DNA from: Chryseobacterium salivictor
GTDB lineage: Bacteria > Bacteroidota > Bacteroidia > Flavobacteriales > Weeksellaceae
Direction: 5' to 3'
NCBI RefSeq assembly: GCF_004359195.1
Contig: NZ_CP037954.1
Location: 2,046,001-2,110,000, forward strand
Length of the DNA: 64,000 bases
Shown here: piece by piece, positions 9,324-18,683 of the stretch
Numbering within the stretch: position 1 is the stretch's first letter
Layout: each line of letters begins with the position of its first letter
Made by a program: the position numbers and the translations under genes
Notes under the pieces: generated by a model
Database searches by the model: none
The model's input: only the letters and a program-made list of their open reading frames with translations
What the model was told of the DNA's origin: nothing

Positions 9324-10068
9324 TGATGTATTGCAATGGATCGTTGTAGCTATTTCTTCTTTTCAAGTGGCCTTGGTAGTACGGAAAAGTACCAGCAAAT
9401 TCACGAGCCGCCGCTCCCCAGTCAAAGATTCAGCGAATGTAAGTCCGGTAAAATTTAACTGAAACCTACCGAAGCGGCCTATGGAAAAAAAATTCAGTTC
9501 AGACCAAACAGAGCCCCATGTTTTTTCAATGGAGCTAAGATAATTAAAAATGTGGAAATGGAATATCGGAAATTCTGCGACTTCTTTAAAGAAAATATAA
9601 ATGAGTGCTGCATTTGCTTAAAAAGAAATTTTCTTTTTCGCGACGCTAAAGGGTGGAGGATTTCTTAAAAATTCATCAAAATTACACCCTTAAGGATTGG
9701 GGAAAATTAATTTTGATGAATTTTAAGCAGACTTCAAATATTGGAGGCAAAGGAATAGCATCATTCAACGTTGCACTCAACGCCGGATTTTGTCAATTCT
9801 ATGCAGGTGTTTTAGTTGAAACACAATTTCATCGTCTCTGTTATAAACTCGTTTCTTTTGTCAGAAATTTGAAGATGTATCACTTATTATTTTCAATATC
9901 AATCTGATGATTTCTATTTTTCTTTGTCCAGTTCAGGAGACCGCTTTTTTGCTTTCCAACCGCTGTCGGAAGGGATTGGGCTTTTAAAAAACCACAAGCT
10001 AAATCAGTGTACCTTCCCGATTCATAGAATCCGAAACCCGCAGTTGATGTGAAAATACTTCATTTAAA
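9324..10068. other. Gene-poor interval with an inverted repeat
   Basis: No convincing gene. An 84-codon plus-strand frame at 9653-9907 starts inside an inverted repeat and has no family features, so it was not called. Confidence 0.5.
9665..9727. repeat. Inverted repeat (about 20-bp arms), possible relic of a small mobile element
   Basis: ATTCATCAAAATTA (9671-9684) is perfectly repeated in inverse as TAATTTTGATGAAT (9708-9721). The match extends outward as CTTAAA.../...TTTAAG with one extra A on the left. The spacer is 23 nt. A degraded relative lies at about 10600-10645. Confidence 0.6.
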
Positions 10069-10392
10069 TTAGCGGTGTCTTACCCCTTTCTGATGGTACT
10101 GTACATTTTTTACCGTCTCTTTATAATGATTGGGGGTTGAAGCATTAGGATGGGATGAATGAGAAGCATCTGTTACAAAATGATCCTCCGGTTTTGCATT
10201 TCTGATTTCTCTGCCGTTCTGATAGGTCTTATGATCAGCACTGCGGTAGATTTGTCCCTCGTCATAAAGCGTTCCATCGGGAGCAGTATATTGCCGTTGT
10301 ACGGTTGCTTTTCTTTTTCTTAAAAAAGCCATTGCAAGTGTTCCTATTGCTGTAGCTGCCAGTCCTATGGCGATTTTTACAGGGGTCTTCAT
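10069..10392 (-). CDS. Small membrane-anchored protein of unknown function
   Basis: The 107-residue protein has one N-terminal hydrophobic helix (about 5-24, VKIAIGLAATAIGTLAMAFL) followed by a basic KRK stop-transfer and a polar, Tyr- and His-rich tail (QYTAPDGTLYDEGQIYRS, DHKTYQNGREI). This predicts one membrane pass with a soluble domain of about 80 residues. No named family was recognised. It lies 5' of nothing obvious and about 540 bases beyond the katE stop. Proximity to the yciE-katE stress operon hints at a stress-related envelope protein, but that is only inference. Confidence 0.6.
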   Translation of the reverse strand: MKTPVKIAIGLAATAIGTLAMAFLRKRKATVQRQYTAPDGTLYDEGQIYRSADHKTYQNGREIRNAKPEDHFVTDASHSSHPNASTPNHYKETVKNVQYHQKGVRHR

Positions 10393-10553
10393 ATTTTTAT
10401 TATTTGAGAATCAATAGACAAAATTCTTGCCATTATTCCCAGATGCCTCGCGGGAACACGACTGCGTCACCGCATTAACCCAGATGAAGATGATAAAATT
10501 TTTAAAATGCCAGATCAAATGCTCACTACCAAAAAATTTGATGATACCTTTAG

Positions 10554-10659
10554 GAGGCTGTTTGAATAAGTTTTAACAATTATAAAAGGCATAAGAGCGA
10601 TGAAAATTACACGCTTTAGGGATGGAGGAAATTAATTTTGATGAATGGTAAACAGGCTC
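10554..10659. repeat. MITE-like element with short terminal inverted repeats
   Basis: GAGGCTGTTT (10554-10563) is mirrored by AAACAGGCTC (10650-10659), 9 of 10 matching. The interior carries a degenerate copy of the 9671-9721 inverted repeat (GATGAAAATTA ... TAATTTTGATGAAT). The rest of 10393-10929 has no gene. Confidence 0.35.
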
Positions 10660-10767
10660 TGGAATTTGTTTTATTAATTATGGATATCCGTTTATAATAA
10701 TGTAAAAATATCAATAGTCCTTGTGATGAGGTTCTAGATTTTTTCCTGCCCTTTATTACCCCGTATT

Positions 10768-10790
10768 AAAAAAGCGGCTCAGGAGCCGCT
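10768..10790 (-). terminator. Terminator of the yciE-katE operon
   Basis: GC-rich hairpin GCGGCT CAGG AGCCGC. On the minus strand it reads straight into a T-tract (plus-strand A-run 10768-10773). It lies about 140 bases after the katE stop. Confidence 0.75.
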
Positions 10791-10929
10791 TCATAGAATG
10801 GTAATGAAATATATCAGTGCGCTGCGTACCCACAGATTTTTAGGCAAACCTCTCGGACAGAACCTTTAAAAGTTTGAGAGCTTCCTGCTTTAAATTTTAA
10901 AAATGAAAAAATAAACGCGCTGCGCGTTA

Positions 10930-13068
10930 TTATGCAGGAACTCCGTTGTCTTTTTCCCTGTCCCAAAAACGGTGCAGTCTGATGTTTTCTACGAAATCAT
11001 TTAAAACGCCGGAAGTAGTGACCCCTTTATTTTTCAACGCTGATTTTGGCAATGCTTTTTCCAGCAATAACCGGCCATTTCCGTCCGTTGAAATGGGTTT
11101 GCAGTGTTTAAAGGCTTCCGCAATAAAATGAACAGCATCTGCATTTGCGGAAAGGATTTCCACACTGTCGCCTCCCGGCACATATACTGCATCAAACACC
11201 ACAGATGCGGCGGTTAACAGACTGTCATCAATTGGATACTTTTCGCCCGACTGCGTAGTTACGAATCCATGTCCCGGTGCAATCACGGCAACCATGGCTC
11301 CCCGGTCGCCCAGTTCTTTTTTTACCTCGGTAAAGGCTTTATCATTAACGCCATCTGCAGTTAAAATGGCGATTCTTCTGGCCCGAATATCTGTCGGGAG
11401 CTTTTTCGCCATGCTGAGCGATGGGGCCTTGTCAATCGGTAATTTTTCTTTGAAAGAGTGGTAATGCTCAGGATCTCCGTCTGCCGGTATGCTGCCGGTG
11501 ATCGGCTGCGGCAGTTTCTGGGGAATCAAACCTAGATGGTCTCCAACCGTTTTTGAAAGTTCCCCATCAATTTCTAAGAGCATATTCACCATTCTCTGGC
11601 GGATCGGAACTGTTTTTACCTTTCCCAGTTCGAAGGCAAAGGCGTTTTGAATGTGGCGTTTTTCATCGGCCGACATGCTGTTGTAAAAAAGCGCAGGCTG
11701 ACTGAAATGATCAAAAAAACTTTTACTTCTCCGTCTTATTTTATTGGAATCTATGCGTTCTTCAAAAGAGGAAAATCCTCCTTCGGCAATCATGGCCTGA
11801 AAAGGGCAGCCTCCTCCGAGGGAATTAGGATTGTACGCTACTTTCCCTTTATTAATCTGCATTCTGTGCATTCCATCCCGCTGATTATTGGTCACCTCCG
11901 GAATGGATTTGTTAATGGGAATTTCATGAAAATTCGGTCCTCCCAATCTTGAAATCTGCGTATCGGTGTAAGAGAATAATCGCCCCTGCAGCAACGGATC
12001 ATTGGTAAAATCAATTCCCGGAACCAGGTGACCGGGATGAAAAGCGACCTGTTCGGTCTCTGCAAAGAAATTATCCGGATTCCTGTTTAAGGTCATTTTT
12101 CCGATAATCTCCACCGGCACCATTTCTTCGGGAATTAATTTGGTGGGGTCCAGAAGATCGAACGGATACCGATGCTCGTCTTCCTGCGCTACAATCTGCA
12201 CGCCCAGTTCCCACTCCGGGTAATGGCCTTCATCAATCGCCTCCCACAAATCTCTCCGGTGAAAGTCGGTGTCTTTCCCGGCAATTCTTTGCGCCTCGTC
12301 CCAGGCTAATCCCAGAACGCCCTGTTTCGGTTTCCAGTGGAATTTTACGAAATGAGATTTCCCTTCCGCGTTGATAAAACGGAAGGTATGGATTCCAAAC
12401 CCTTCCATCGTGCGTAAACTTCTCGGAATCGCACGGTCGCTCATCAGCCACATCACATTGTGCATTGCTTCCGGCATCAGCGATATAAAGTCCCAGAAGG
12501 TATCATGGGCGGAAGCTGCCTGCGGAATTTCGTTATGCGGTTCTGGTTTTACCGCATGCACGAGGTCCGGAAATTTAGTGGCATCCTGAATAAAAAATAC
12601 AGGCATATTATTTCCTACCAGATCATAGTTTCCCTCCTGGGTATAGAATTTTACGGCAAATCCGCGGACGTCTCTTGGTACATCAGTAGATCCTCTGAAT
12701 CCTGCCACTGTAGAAAACCTTACAAAAACGGGTGTTTTTATTGAAGTGTCATTTAAGAATTTTGCTTTCGTATATTTTCCCATCGGTTGATACAGTTCGA
12801 ACACGCCGTGTGCTCCAGAACCTCTTGCATGAACAATCCTTTCCGGAATACGCTCATGATCGAAGTGGGTTATTTTTTCGCGGAGGATAAAATCCTCCAG
12901 AAGCGTTGCGCCTCTTTCGCCTGTTTTCAGGGAGTTTTGATCATCATTAATTTTCAGTCCCTGATCAGTGGTCAGGAATTCACCCTGGTTATCGGTGGTG
13001 AATTTACCAAGCTGTTCCTGTTTAGGATTTGCCCCATTTTCAAATGGTTCACTTTCATTTATTTTCAT
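10930..13068 (-). CDS. katE: Large-subunit (clade 2) catalase HPII
   Basis: The 712-residue length and domain order fit HPII-type monofunctional catalases. A catalase core is followed from about residue 560 by a DJ-1/PfpI-like C-terminal domain (RRIAILTADGVNDKAFTEVK, VYVPGGDSVEIL). Core active-site residues are visible: His80 in RIVHARGSGAHG, Asn153 in YDLVGNNMPVFF, and the proximal heme tyrosine Tyr367 in GRLFSYTDTQ. It breaks down hydrogen peroxide in the cytoplasm. It follows the ferritin-like yciE gene by 27 bases, a pairing common in stress and stationary-phase operons. No frameshift is seen, and a strong hairpin ends the operon. Confidence 0.96.
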   Translation of the reverse strand: MKINESEPFENGANPKQEQLGKFTTDNQGEFLTTDQGLKINDDQNSLKTGERGATLLEDFILREKITHFDHERIPERIVHARGSGAHGVFELYQPMGKYTKAKFLNDTSIKTPVFVRFSTVAGFRGSTDVPRDVRGFAVKFYTQEGNYDLVGNNMPVFFIQDATKFPDLVHAVKPEPHNEIPQAASAHDTFWDFISLMPEAMHNVMWLMSDRAIPRSLRTMEGFGIHTFRFINAEGKSHFVKFHWKPKQGVLGLAWDEAQRIAGKDTDFHRRDLWEAIDEGHYPEWELGVQIVAQEDEHRYPFDLLDPTKLIPEEMVPVEIIGKMTLNRNPDNFFAETEQVAFHPGHLVPGIDFTNDPLLQGRLFSYTDTQISRLGGPNFHEIPINKSIPEVTNNQRDGMHRMQINKGKVAYNPNSLGGGCPFQAMIAEGGFSSFEERIDSNKIRRRSKSFFDHFSQPALFYNSMSADEKRHIQNAFAFELGKVKTVPIRQRMVNMLLEIDGELSKTVGDHLGLIPQKLPQPITGSIPADGDPEHYHSFKEKLPIDKAPSLSMAKKLPTDIRARRIAILTADGVNDKAFTEVKKELGDRGAMVAVIAPGHGFVTTQSGEKYPIDDSLLTAASVVFDAVYVPGGDSVEILSANADAVHFIAEAFKHCKPISTDGNGRLLLEKALPKSALKNKGVTTSGVLNDFVENIRLHRFWDREKDNGVPA

Positions 13069-13095
13069 AATGTAGTTATAATGTTGAAGGGTTAA

Positions 13096-13662
13096 TTAAA
13101 CGGCATTTAAATCTTTGGACTGAAGCTTTCCGTCCACAGCCTGTGAATTTAAGTTGGTGTCTGCAATGGAACTCAATAAGGAATCAGATTTTTTTTCTTC
13201 GCCTAAAGTCTTAAGCAAGAGATCAAGTGCGGCTCTTTCATTCAGCGTTTTAGCAAATGCGGCAAGGGTTCCGTATGTGGCGATCTCATAATGCTCTACT
13301 TTTTGCGCACTTGCAATAATTCCGGCATCCCGGACAGGACCAGGCGCGGTCTCTTCCATAATTTCTTCCCCTTCTTTAATAATTCCCTCCATGGCTAAAC
13401 ATTTTTTACCTTCCGGTTTCACTCCCATGGACTCAAAAACTTTTTCCAGTCTTTCCACCTGCATTTTGGTTTGGGCCAGATGGTCTTTAAACGCTGTCTT
13501 TAATTTCTGATCTGTGGCCTGCTCCAACATTTTAGGTATTGTTTTTACCAGTGTATTTTCGGCCCAGTAAATGTCTTTCAAACCATCAATAAAAAAATCT
13601 TTAAGATTGGTGATGGGTTTACTTGCGTTTTGTGCTTCGTTCGCACTTTTCTTTTTTGCCAT
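13096..13662 (-). CDS. YciE/YciF-type ferritin-like protein (DUF892)
   Basis: The protein is about 188 residues long, with a Lys/Ala/Asn-rich leader (MAKKKSANEAQNASK) and then a four-helix ferritin-like domain. The family's opening LKDFFIDGLKDIYWAENTLV is present, and ligand-type Glu and His residues recur (EGIIKEGEEIMEETAPGPV, VEHYEIATYGTL). DUF892 proteins are stress-induced diiron-type helix bundles of uncertain enzymology, often co-encoded with catalase. The frame extends nine codons further to 13689, but the Met at 13662 gives the usual basic start. It is the first gene of the yciE-katE operon, which suggests a joint role in peroxide or iron stress. Confidence 0.88.
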   Translation of the reverse strand: MAKKKSANEAQNASKPITNLKDFFIDGLKDIYWAENTLVKTIPKMLEQATDQKLKTAFKDHLAQTKMQVERLEKVFESMGVKPEGKKCLAMEGIIKEGEEIMEETAPGPVRDAGIIASAQKVEHYEIATYGTLAAFAKTLNERAALDLLLKTLGEEKKSDSLLSSIADTNLNSQAVDGKLQSKDLNAV

Positions 13663-13689
13663 AGGTTTAAAATTTAGAGTTGTTACCAT

Positions 13690-14620
13690 TTCCTGTATGC
13701 AAATAAAATTCCATTTATGTTAATGTATATGTAAAAAGAAGAATATTTATTTAATGATTATGTAAGATAAAGGCTTTTTTAGGATTGATTTGCAGGAACG
13801 CAGGGGGTCATGGGTCAATTGAGGTGAATTGAGGTGAATGGTGAATTGAGGTGAATGGTAAATTGGAAGAATGGAGATTGGTGAATGATGAATGTTGAAT
13901 GGGTTCTTGCGCGATTGAGTACATGGCATCGGGGTGCTCCTTTTTTTAACGCAATGGGTTGAGGTTCAATGGTGGTAAAGCAGGACAACAGGGTTTTGTA
14001 CAATCTAGAAGTTGGCTTTGTACTGTTGGTCACGGTTAATATCCACGATATTGGAAAATGAAGGCTTTACCCATTAATATGCGGTGAGCGAACCTGCGGT
14101 CTTTAGGCAGTGGGGCATACTATAACCATACTATATCCATACTGTATTCATTCCATATCTATTGGATTCGGTATCTTGGGGTAGTATTGATAACTGCTAA
14201 TAAGATGGCGTAACTCAAAGGGGTTCTTAAAATTACCGGAAGGCCGCGCGGGCTTTGTGATATAAAGTGATGGGAAAGATGATCGCGTGGACTCTTAAGT
14301 CGACCCTCCAAGTAAACAGTTTTTCAATAGAAAGCTGCGTCATTGCGGCCGTCTTCTTGGTACGGATCACTTTCAGGGTTCCTTTGGTCACAGAGGATGA
14401 GTCACGGATCGGTGAGGCTTCGTCCAGAATTAAATCTTCTGCCTCATGCTCTTTTGCGGTACTGTAATGATTAGGTTTTGAACTGAGTCCCGGTGAAGTC
14501 TGGAATTCTATGATGTGTTCCAGCTGCTCTATGGGGTACATTTCATTATTACCAAAGGAGAAGGCGAACGGCTTCAGTTAAAAATAGATGGTCACCTGTT
14601 TTTCGCTCTCCTTTAAACAT
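13690..14620. other. Gene-poor interval with low-complexity repeats
   Basis: No supported gene. Short tandem stretches occur at 13811-13905 and around 14115-14160. A 102-codon minus-strand frame (14233-14541) starting MYPIEQLEHIIEFQ has neither family features nor a neighbour and is left uncalled. Confidence 0.5.
13811..13905. repeat. Imperfect GGTGAATTGA-type tandem repeat
   Basis: About eight degenerate copies of a roughly 10-base GGTGAAT-containing unit run head to tail, for example GAGGTGAATTGAGGTGAATG. It has the look of a variable-number repeat. Confidence 0.6.
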
Positions 14621-14660
14621 AAAAAAAGAGTGCAGCCCCAATGACAGGCTGCACTCTTTT
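14621..14660. terminator. Bidirectional terminator after the copper oxidase gene
   Basis: AAAAGAGTGCAGCC (14624-14637) pairs perfectly with GGCTGCACTCTTTT (14647-14660) around a 9-nt loop. It has A-rich and T-rich flanks. Confidence 0.85.
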
Positions 14661-14727
14661 ATTGTTTTTTGTAAAGAAGATATCCTAGTAATTCAAAGTG
14701 AGTCCTGCACCCCAGCTCATGTCGCTG

Positions 14728-17466
14728 TCATAGTGTGTGGGAGATCCCAAAATTCTTTGTAACGATATATTTAAGACCTGCGCTATATTCTTTGTCAGTA
14801 TTGATCATGAATGCCCCGCGCAAACGTGGTGAAAGCGGAATGTCTTCACGTTTCAGCTGAAATCTTACAATACCGTCTGTAAATATTTCTGCCTGCAGAT
14901 CTACCAGCATCGGAAGTCTGTACGTGATACCGGCGCTGAAAGTTTTTCGTTCGTCTTTTGTGTTGGCTTGTCCAAAAAGGTTTTTTTCAATATTGTTCCT
15001 GTCAATCTTTCTGTAATGGTAATTGAATCCGATAAATGGTTTCAGCCACTGCATCCGGTCCACATATCTTCCGAGCTGGGTTTCCACTTCGTAGCCGTGC
15101 CGGGGACTGTAACCTAAGCGCCATTCTGTTCCCAATTCCCAGCGGGTATTTGAGATTCTGGCCCTACCATCATTACCATTAGTAGCAAAATCGTTTTCAG
15201 CCATCAGGTGCCACATGTTACTTTCGCGCTGAAGCTTTTTATAGGCCGAAGCTTTATCGGGCAGCAAAGGATTCTGATCATCACCCACAGCGAAAACACG
15301 GTTCATCCCTGCCATCATGTGATAGAGGATGTGACAGTGGAAGAACCAGTCACCATCGGTTTTTGCTGTAAATTCTATAACATCGGTTTCCATGGGCATC
15401 ATATCCAGCACATTTTTGAGAGGTGCCTGCGCGCCATTTTTGTTGAGTACCCGAAAATCAAATCCGTGCAGGTGCATGGGGTGACGCATCATAGAATTAT
15501 TAAAAAGGGTAATGCGGAGGATCTCGCCTTTTTTGACCACTATTTTGTCGGATTCTGCCAGGACTTTATTGTCCATGCTCCAAACGTAGCGGTTCATATT
15601 TCCGGTGAGGGTGAACTTGAGATCGCGCACGGGCCTGTCTTTTGGGAGCGAGGTGTCATAGGGGGATTTCATCATGCCGTAATTCAAAGTGGTAATTCCA
15701 GAAGTTGGCATCTGGTGCTTTGAGTGATCCATTTCCGCCTCACTGGTGTTCATGTTATCCATTTTTATTGCGTCATTGTTTTCTGCGGTAATTTCTGGAT
15801 ACATCACCTGATTCATATCCATGGTCTGGTAACTCATCTCCATACCCATATCCTTCATGTCACCGTTCATCTTCATCATGTCATTCATCATTTTCATCCC
15901 TTCAAAATATTTAAGTTTGGGTAATGGTGCGTGCGCTTTTTTAATTCCTCCGCCAATGTAGACCGAAGCCGATTTTGTGCGGTCTTCGGGCGTAACGAGG
16001 AATTCATAGGAGGTGTTTTTTTCAGGAATTTCCACTACGACATCCACCGTTTCGGAAACCGCGAGGATAAGGCGGTCAACTTCGACCGGCTCAATATCCA
16101 GTCCATCACTTGCTACCACTTTAAATTTTCCTCCTGCATAGTTGAGCCAAAAGTAGGAGGAAGCACCACCATTAGCAATTTGAAGCCGCACTTTGTCACC
16201 GGCTTTATATGCGGCCAGCTGGCTTTCTATTTTACCGTTAATCAGGAATGCATCATAGTACACATCGCTCACGTCCATCGCCATCATCCGCTTCCATTCA
16301 TTGGTAAGCTTTGTTTTAAATTGGCCTTCTTTAAGGGCTTCTGCATAACTCTGAGTGCTGCCTTTCCTGAGGGCAAACCAGTCGTTGGCGTGGTGGAGCA
16401 TCCGCTGAACATTGTTGGGATTCAGGTTTGTCCACTCGCTCAGTATAAGGTGTTCAGTGGGCAAATCATCTATTCCGGTGCGGAAAGTAGGGTCTTCCGG
16501 ACGTTTCTTCAGAATGATCATGCCATACATTCCAATCTGCTCCTGCAGGCCCGTGTGGGAGTGATACCAGTGGGTGCCGTTTTGGATGATGGGAAACGAA
16601 TACGTATAAGCGGAATGGGGTGGAATGGGTTTTTGGGTAAGCCACGGCACACCATCTTCGCGGTTGGGAAGATGCAGACCGTGCCAGTGCAGAGAAGTTT
16701 CTTCATCCATTAAATTATGAACGATCACTTCTGCGGTGTCGCCTTCGTAAAACACCAGTTTTGGCATGGGAATCTGCCCGTTTACGGCAATGGCGCGTTT
16801 CTGTCTGCCCGCAAAATTCACCAGCGTATCTTTTACATAAAGGTGGTAGGTTACTTTGCGGCCGCCTTTCAGCTGTTTTTCAGGCATTGGCATCACTATT
16901 TTGTGCTCACCATTTATCTGGGTGTTTTCATGCGCAGAATGATCTTCTTTATTTCCTTTTTGGAGAACCAGATTCATACCGCATTTTGGACACTTGCCGG
17001 GTTTGTCAGAAACCACTTCGGGGTGCATCGGGCAGATGTATCTTTTTTGCACAGCTTCATGCTGCTGTGGATTTGAAGTGGGATGGTCCTGTGTTTTTAC
17101 GGTGACCGGAGCCGATTCTTTTGGTACCGTTTTAACCTTTGGGAGAACTTTTTTTTTAAATTCCGTTTTAGCCTTTGCTTTTGCAGGGGTAGGCGTCTGG
17201 TTTTGAACAGAAGTTTTTTTCACCGCTGCATCTTTTTTTGGAGCAGGTGCCACTTGTGGCTTCTTCACCACCGATACCGGTTTTGCTGCCGTTTTTTTCT
17301 CAGTAATGGTTTTTTTTACCAGCGTCATGCCGCAAATGGGGCAGTTACCGGGTGCTGATTTCACGACCTGCGGGTGCATCGGGCAAGTGTAAACAGTTTT
17401 GGTACTCTGGGAATACGTGGTTATGGACAGTGTCATCAACAGAAAGAGCGACAGTAGGGATTTCAT
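14728..17466 (-). CDS. Multicopper oxidase with two metal-binding domains and a C-terminal CopB-like barrel; 3' end frameshifted
   Basis: The 912-residue secreted protein starts with a signal peptide (1-20). Two heavy-metal-binding domains with CPMHP...CPxCGM follow (about 26-50 and 143-168), joined by a Lys/Pro/Ala linker. Next is a cupredoxin oxidase with all copper motifs (LHWHGLH, HWYHSHTG, HPMHLHG, FFHCHILYHMMAGM) and Met/His-rich stretches (about 525-600). The end is a CopB-type outer-membrane barrel segment (from about 735). It should oxidise Cu(I) and bind copper at the cell envelope; oxidase and CopB are separate proteins in proteobacteria. The frame ends at a TGA after NFGISHTL. If one G of the GGG at 14739-14741 is removed, it continues STHYDSDMSWGAGLTLNY to a TAG at 14685-14687, a normal barrel terminus. 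The 1-base insertion therefore deletes the last strand. It lies 8 bases from a dead copper ATPase. Confidence 0.9.
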   Translation of the reverse strand: MKSLLSLFLLMTLSITTYSQSTKTVYTCPMHPQVVKSAPGNCPICGMTLVKKTITEKKTAAKPVSVVKKPQVAPAPKKDAAVKKTSVQNQTPTPAKAKAKTEFKKKVLPKVKTVPKESAPVTVKTQDHPTSNPQQHEAVQKRYICPMHPEVVSDKPGKCPKCGMNLVLQKGNKEDHSAHENTQINGEHKIVMPMPEKQLKGGRKVTYHLYVKDTLVNFAGRQKRAIAVNGQIPMPKLVFYEGDTAEVIVHNLMDEETSLHWHGLHLPNREDGVPWLTQKPIPPHSAYTYSFPIIQNGTHWYHSHTGLQEQIGMYGMIILKKRPEDPTFRTGIDDLPTEHLILSEWTNLNPNNVQRMLHHANDWFALRKGSTQSYAEALKEGQFKTKLTNEWKRMMAMDVSDVYYDAFLINGKIESQLAAYKAGDKVRLQIANGGASSYFWLNYAGGKFKVVASDGLDIEPVEVDRLILAVSETVDVVVEIPEKNTSYEFLVTPEDRTKSASVYIGGGIKKAHAPLPKLKYFEGMKMMNDMMKMNGDMKDMGMEMSYQTMDMNQVMYPEITAENNDAIKMDNMNTSEAEMDHSKHQMPTSGITTLNYGMMKSPYDTSLPKDRPVRDLKFTLTGNMNRYVWSMDNKVLAESDKIVVKKGEILRITLFNNSMMRHPMHLHGFDFRVLNKNGAQAPLKNVLDMMPMETDVIEFTAKTDGDWFFHCHILYHMMAGMNRVFAVGDDQNPLLPDKASAYKKLQRESNMWHLMAENDFATNGNDGRARISNTRWELGTEWRLGYSPRHGYEVETQLGRYVDRMQWLKPFIGFNYHYRKIDRNNIEKNLFGQANTKDERKTFSAGITYRLPMLVDLQAEIFTDGIVRFQLKREDIPLSPRLRGAFMINTDKEYSAGLKYIVTKNFGISHTL

Positions 17467-17473
17467 TTTGTAG

Positions 17474-17850
17474 TTATTTAATTTTTAATAAACTTGTGTT
17501 CAGTGGTGCTACGATGGTACCGGCACTCATCAGCACGGCGCCCATCGCTGGACTCAGCAAAAATGAGGGATATAGAATACCGGCCGCTAACCGAATTGTC
17601 AGGACGCTGTAACCCACTGCCCATGCGAGGTTTTGGGTAATTTTTGCGGTAGTTTTTCTTTTCCAAGTCAATCATTTTTGCAACGGCACCCGGGTCACTG
17701 TTCACCGGAATAATGTCTGTAGTTTCAGCGGCAACATCTGTTCCGAAACCTACCGCAATACCCACCTCAGTCTGCGCTAAATCCTGTGCATCGTTTACTC
17801 CGTCTCCTGTCATCGCAACGATTTCTCCTTTGTTCCGGAATTCTTTTTAA
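17474..17850 (-). pseudogene. Remnant of a copper-type P1B ATPase (C-terminal part only)
   Basis: From about 17850 the minus strand encodes the hinge motif VAMTGDGVNDAQDLAQTEVG and TDVAAETTDIIPV of a heavy-metal ATPase. The frame shifts near 17650 and continues as KITQNLAWAVGYSVLTIRLA and SPAMGAVLMSAGTIV, the last two membrane helices, to a stop at 17474. The phosphorylation and transport domains are absent, so the gene is 5'-truncated and frameshifted. It directly precedes the copper oxidase in the same orientation, suggesting a former copper-export operon. The Pro normally found in GDGVNDAPAL is replaced by Gln. Confidence 0.85.
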
Positions 17851-17916
17851 AAATTCCCAAAAATCCATGGATCGTCATCATGGAATCCCCGCCGTTTTTT
17901 CAATTACAAATTCTGG

Positions 17917-18189
17917 GTGTTGTGTATATATACTTTGTTTAAAATCAACAGCGTCCACAACGTTGTGAATAAAGGTGAAAAAAGAGGGTCAGGTTTAGTA
18001 TCTCGAGGGATCTTTGAGTTTGCCCAACAGAACCTCTCCCTCTCATGGCAAATAACCTTGTTTTCGCAAATCATTGAAAGATTAGACCGTTCTAAATTCA
18101 ATAAAATTGTAAAATACAGAGAAACCGGTCAACACAATAAAGGTTTTAACAGTTGGAATCACGGTGGATCAATTTGGTTGCTGAGTTAA
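17917..18189 (+). pseudogene. N-terminal remnant of an IS4-type (DUF4372) transposase
   Basis: The translation ITLFSQIIERLDRSKFNKIV followed by HNKGFNSWNHGGSIW resembles the DUF4372 N-terminal domain of IS4-family transposases (FSQLL...F...V......KGF..W). It stops after about 90 codons, and no catalytic DDE region follows. It abuts the broken P-type ATPase, so an insertion here may have caused the ATPase truncation. The remaining bases to 18623 are AT-rich with no gene. Confidence 0.5.
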
Positions 18190-18623
18190 AGTCACAGATT
18201 ACAAATCTTCAAAACCGGGATATTTATCGTTGAGCTATTTGCCTCTATTTGATGCAAAAATAAAACTGATCGACTGCTTCAAGTAGTTTTAAATGATACT
18301 ATTTATCACAGGGGTGTTTGAAAACTGTATTGATTTAATACCATCAATTACTATCTTTGATACTATCAAATGATAATATTACGAATGAATTCGAGTTTAC
18401 GAGATTGCACCCGACCGTATTATAAAAATAGTAAATAACGGATGAAACCACCTTATACCATCACTGAAAATATTTTAGCGTTAATTGCCTCTATTTCAGA
18501 AAAGATGGGAGATTAACGGAATATCAATTCAGATAGTGTCTTATTGCTACAATTATTTTAGCCCATCTTTTTCATCAAAATTATTTTAAGAGATTTTCGA
18601 TAAAGAATATTGAAAATATCCGT
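18190..18623. other. AT-rich gene-free interval
   Basis: No ORF of note, repeat or RNA was recognised. Confidence 0.5.
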
Positions 18624-18659
18624 AAAAAAGCCACTTTCTATGAAAAATTGAAAGTGGCT
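18624..18659 (-). terminator. Terminator after the response regulator gene
   Basis: AGCCACTTTC (18629-18638) / GAAAGTGGCT (18650-18659), a perfect 10-bp stem. On the minus strand it runs into a T-tract. Confidence 0.85.
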
Positions 18660-18683
18660 GTGATTTGATGTACCCATTCTGTT

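Noticed and set aside
9653..9907. 84-codon plus-strand frame
   Set aside because: It begins inside an inverted repeat and has no protein-like pattern.
14233..14541. 102-codon minus-strand frame (MYPIEQLEHIIEFQ...)
   Set aside because: No family features, no neighbours and no clear ribosome site; kept only as part of the gene-poor interval.
15208..17612. Long plus-strand frames opposite the copper oxidase gene
   Set aside because: They are antisense shadows rich in His/Phe/Cys, with no domains and no start context.
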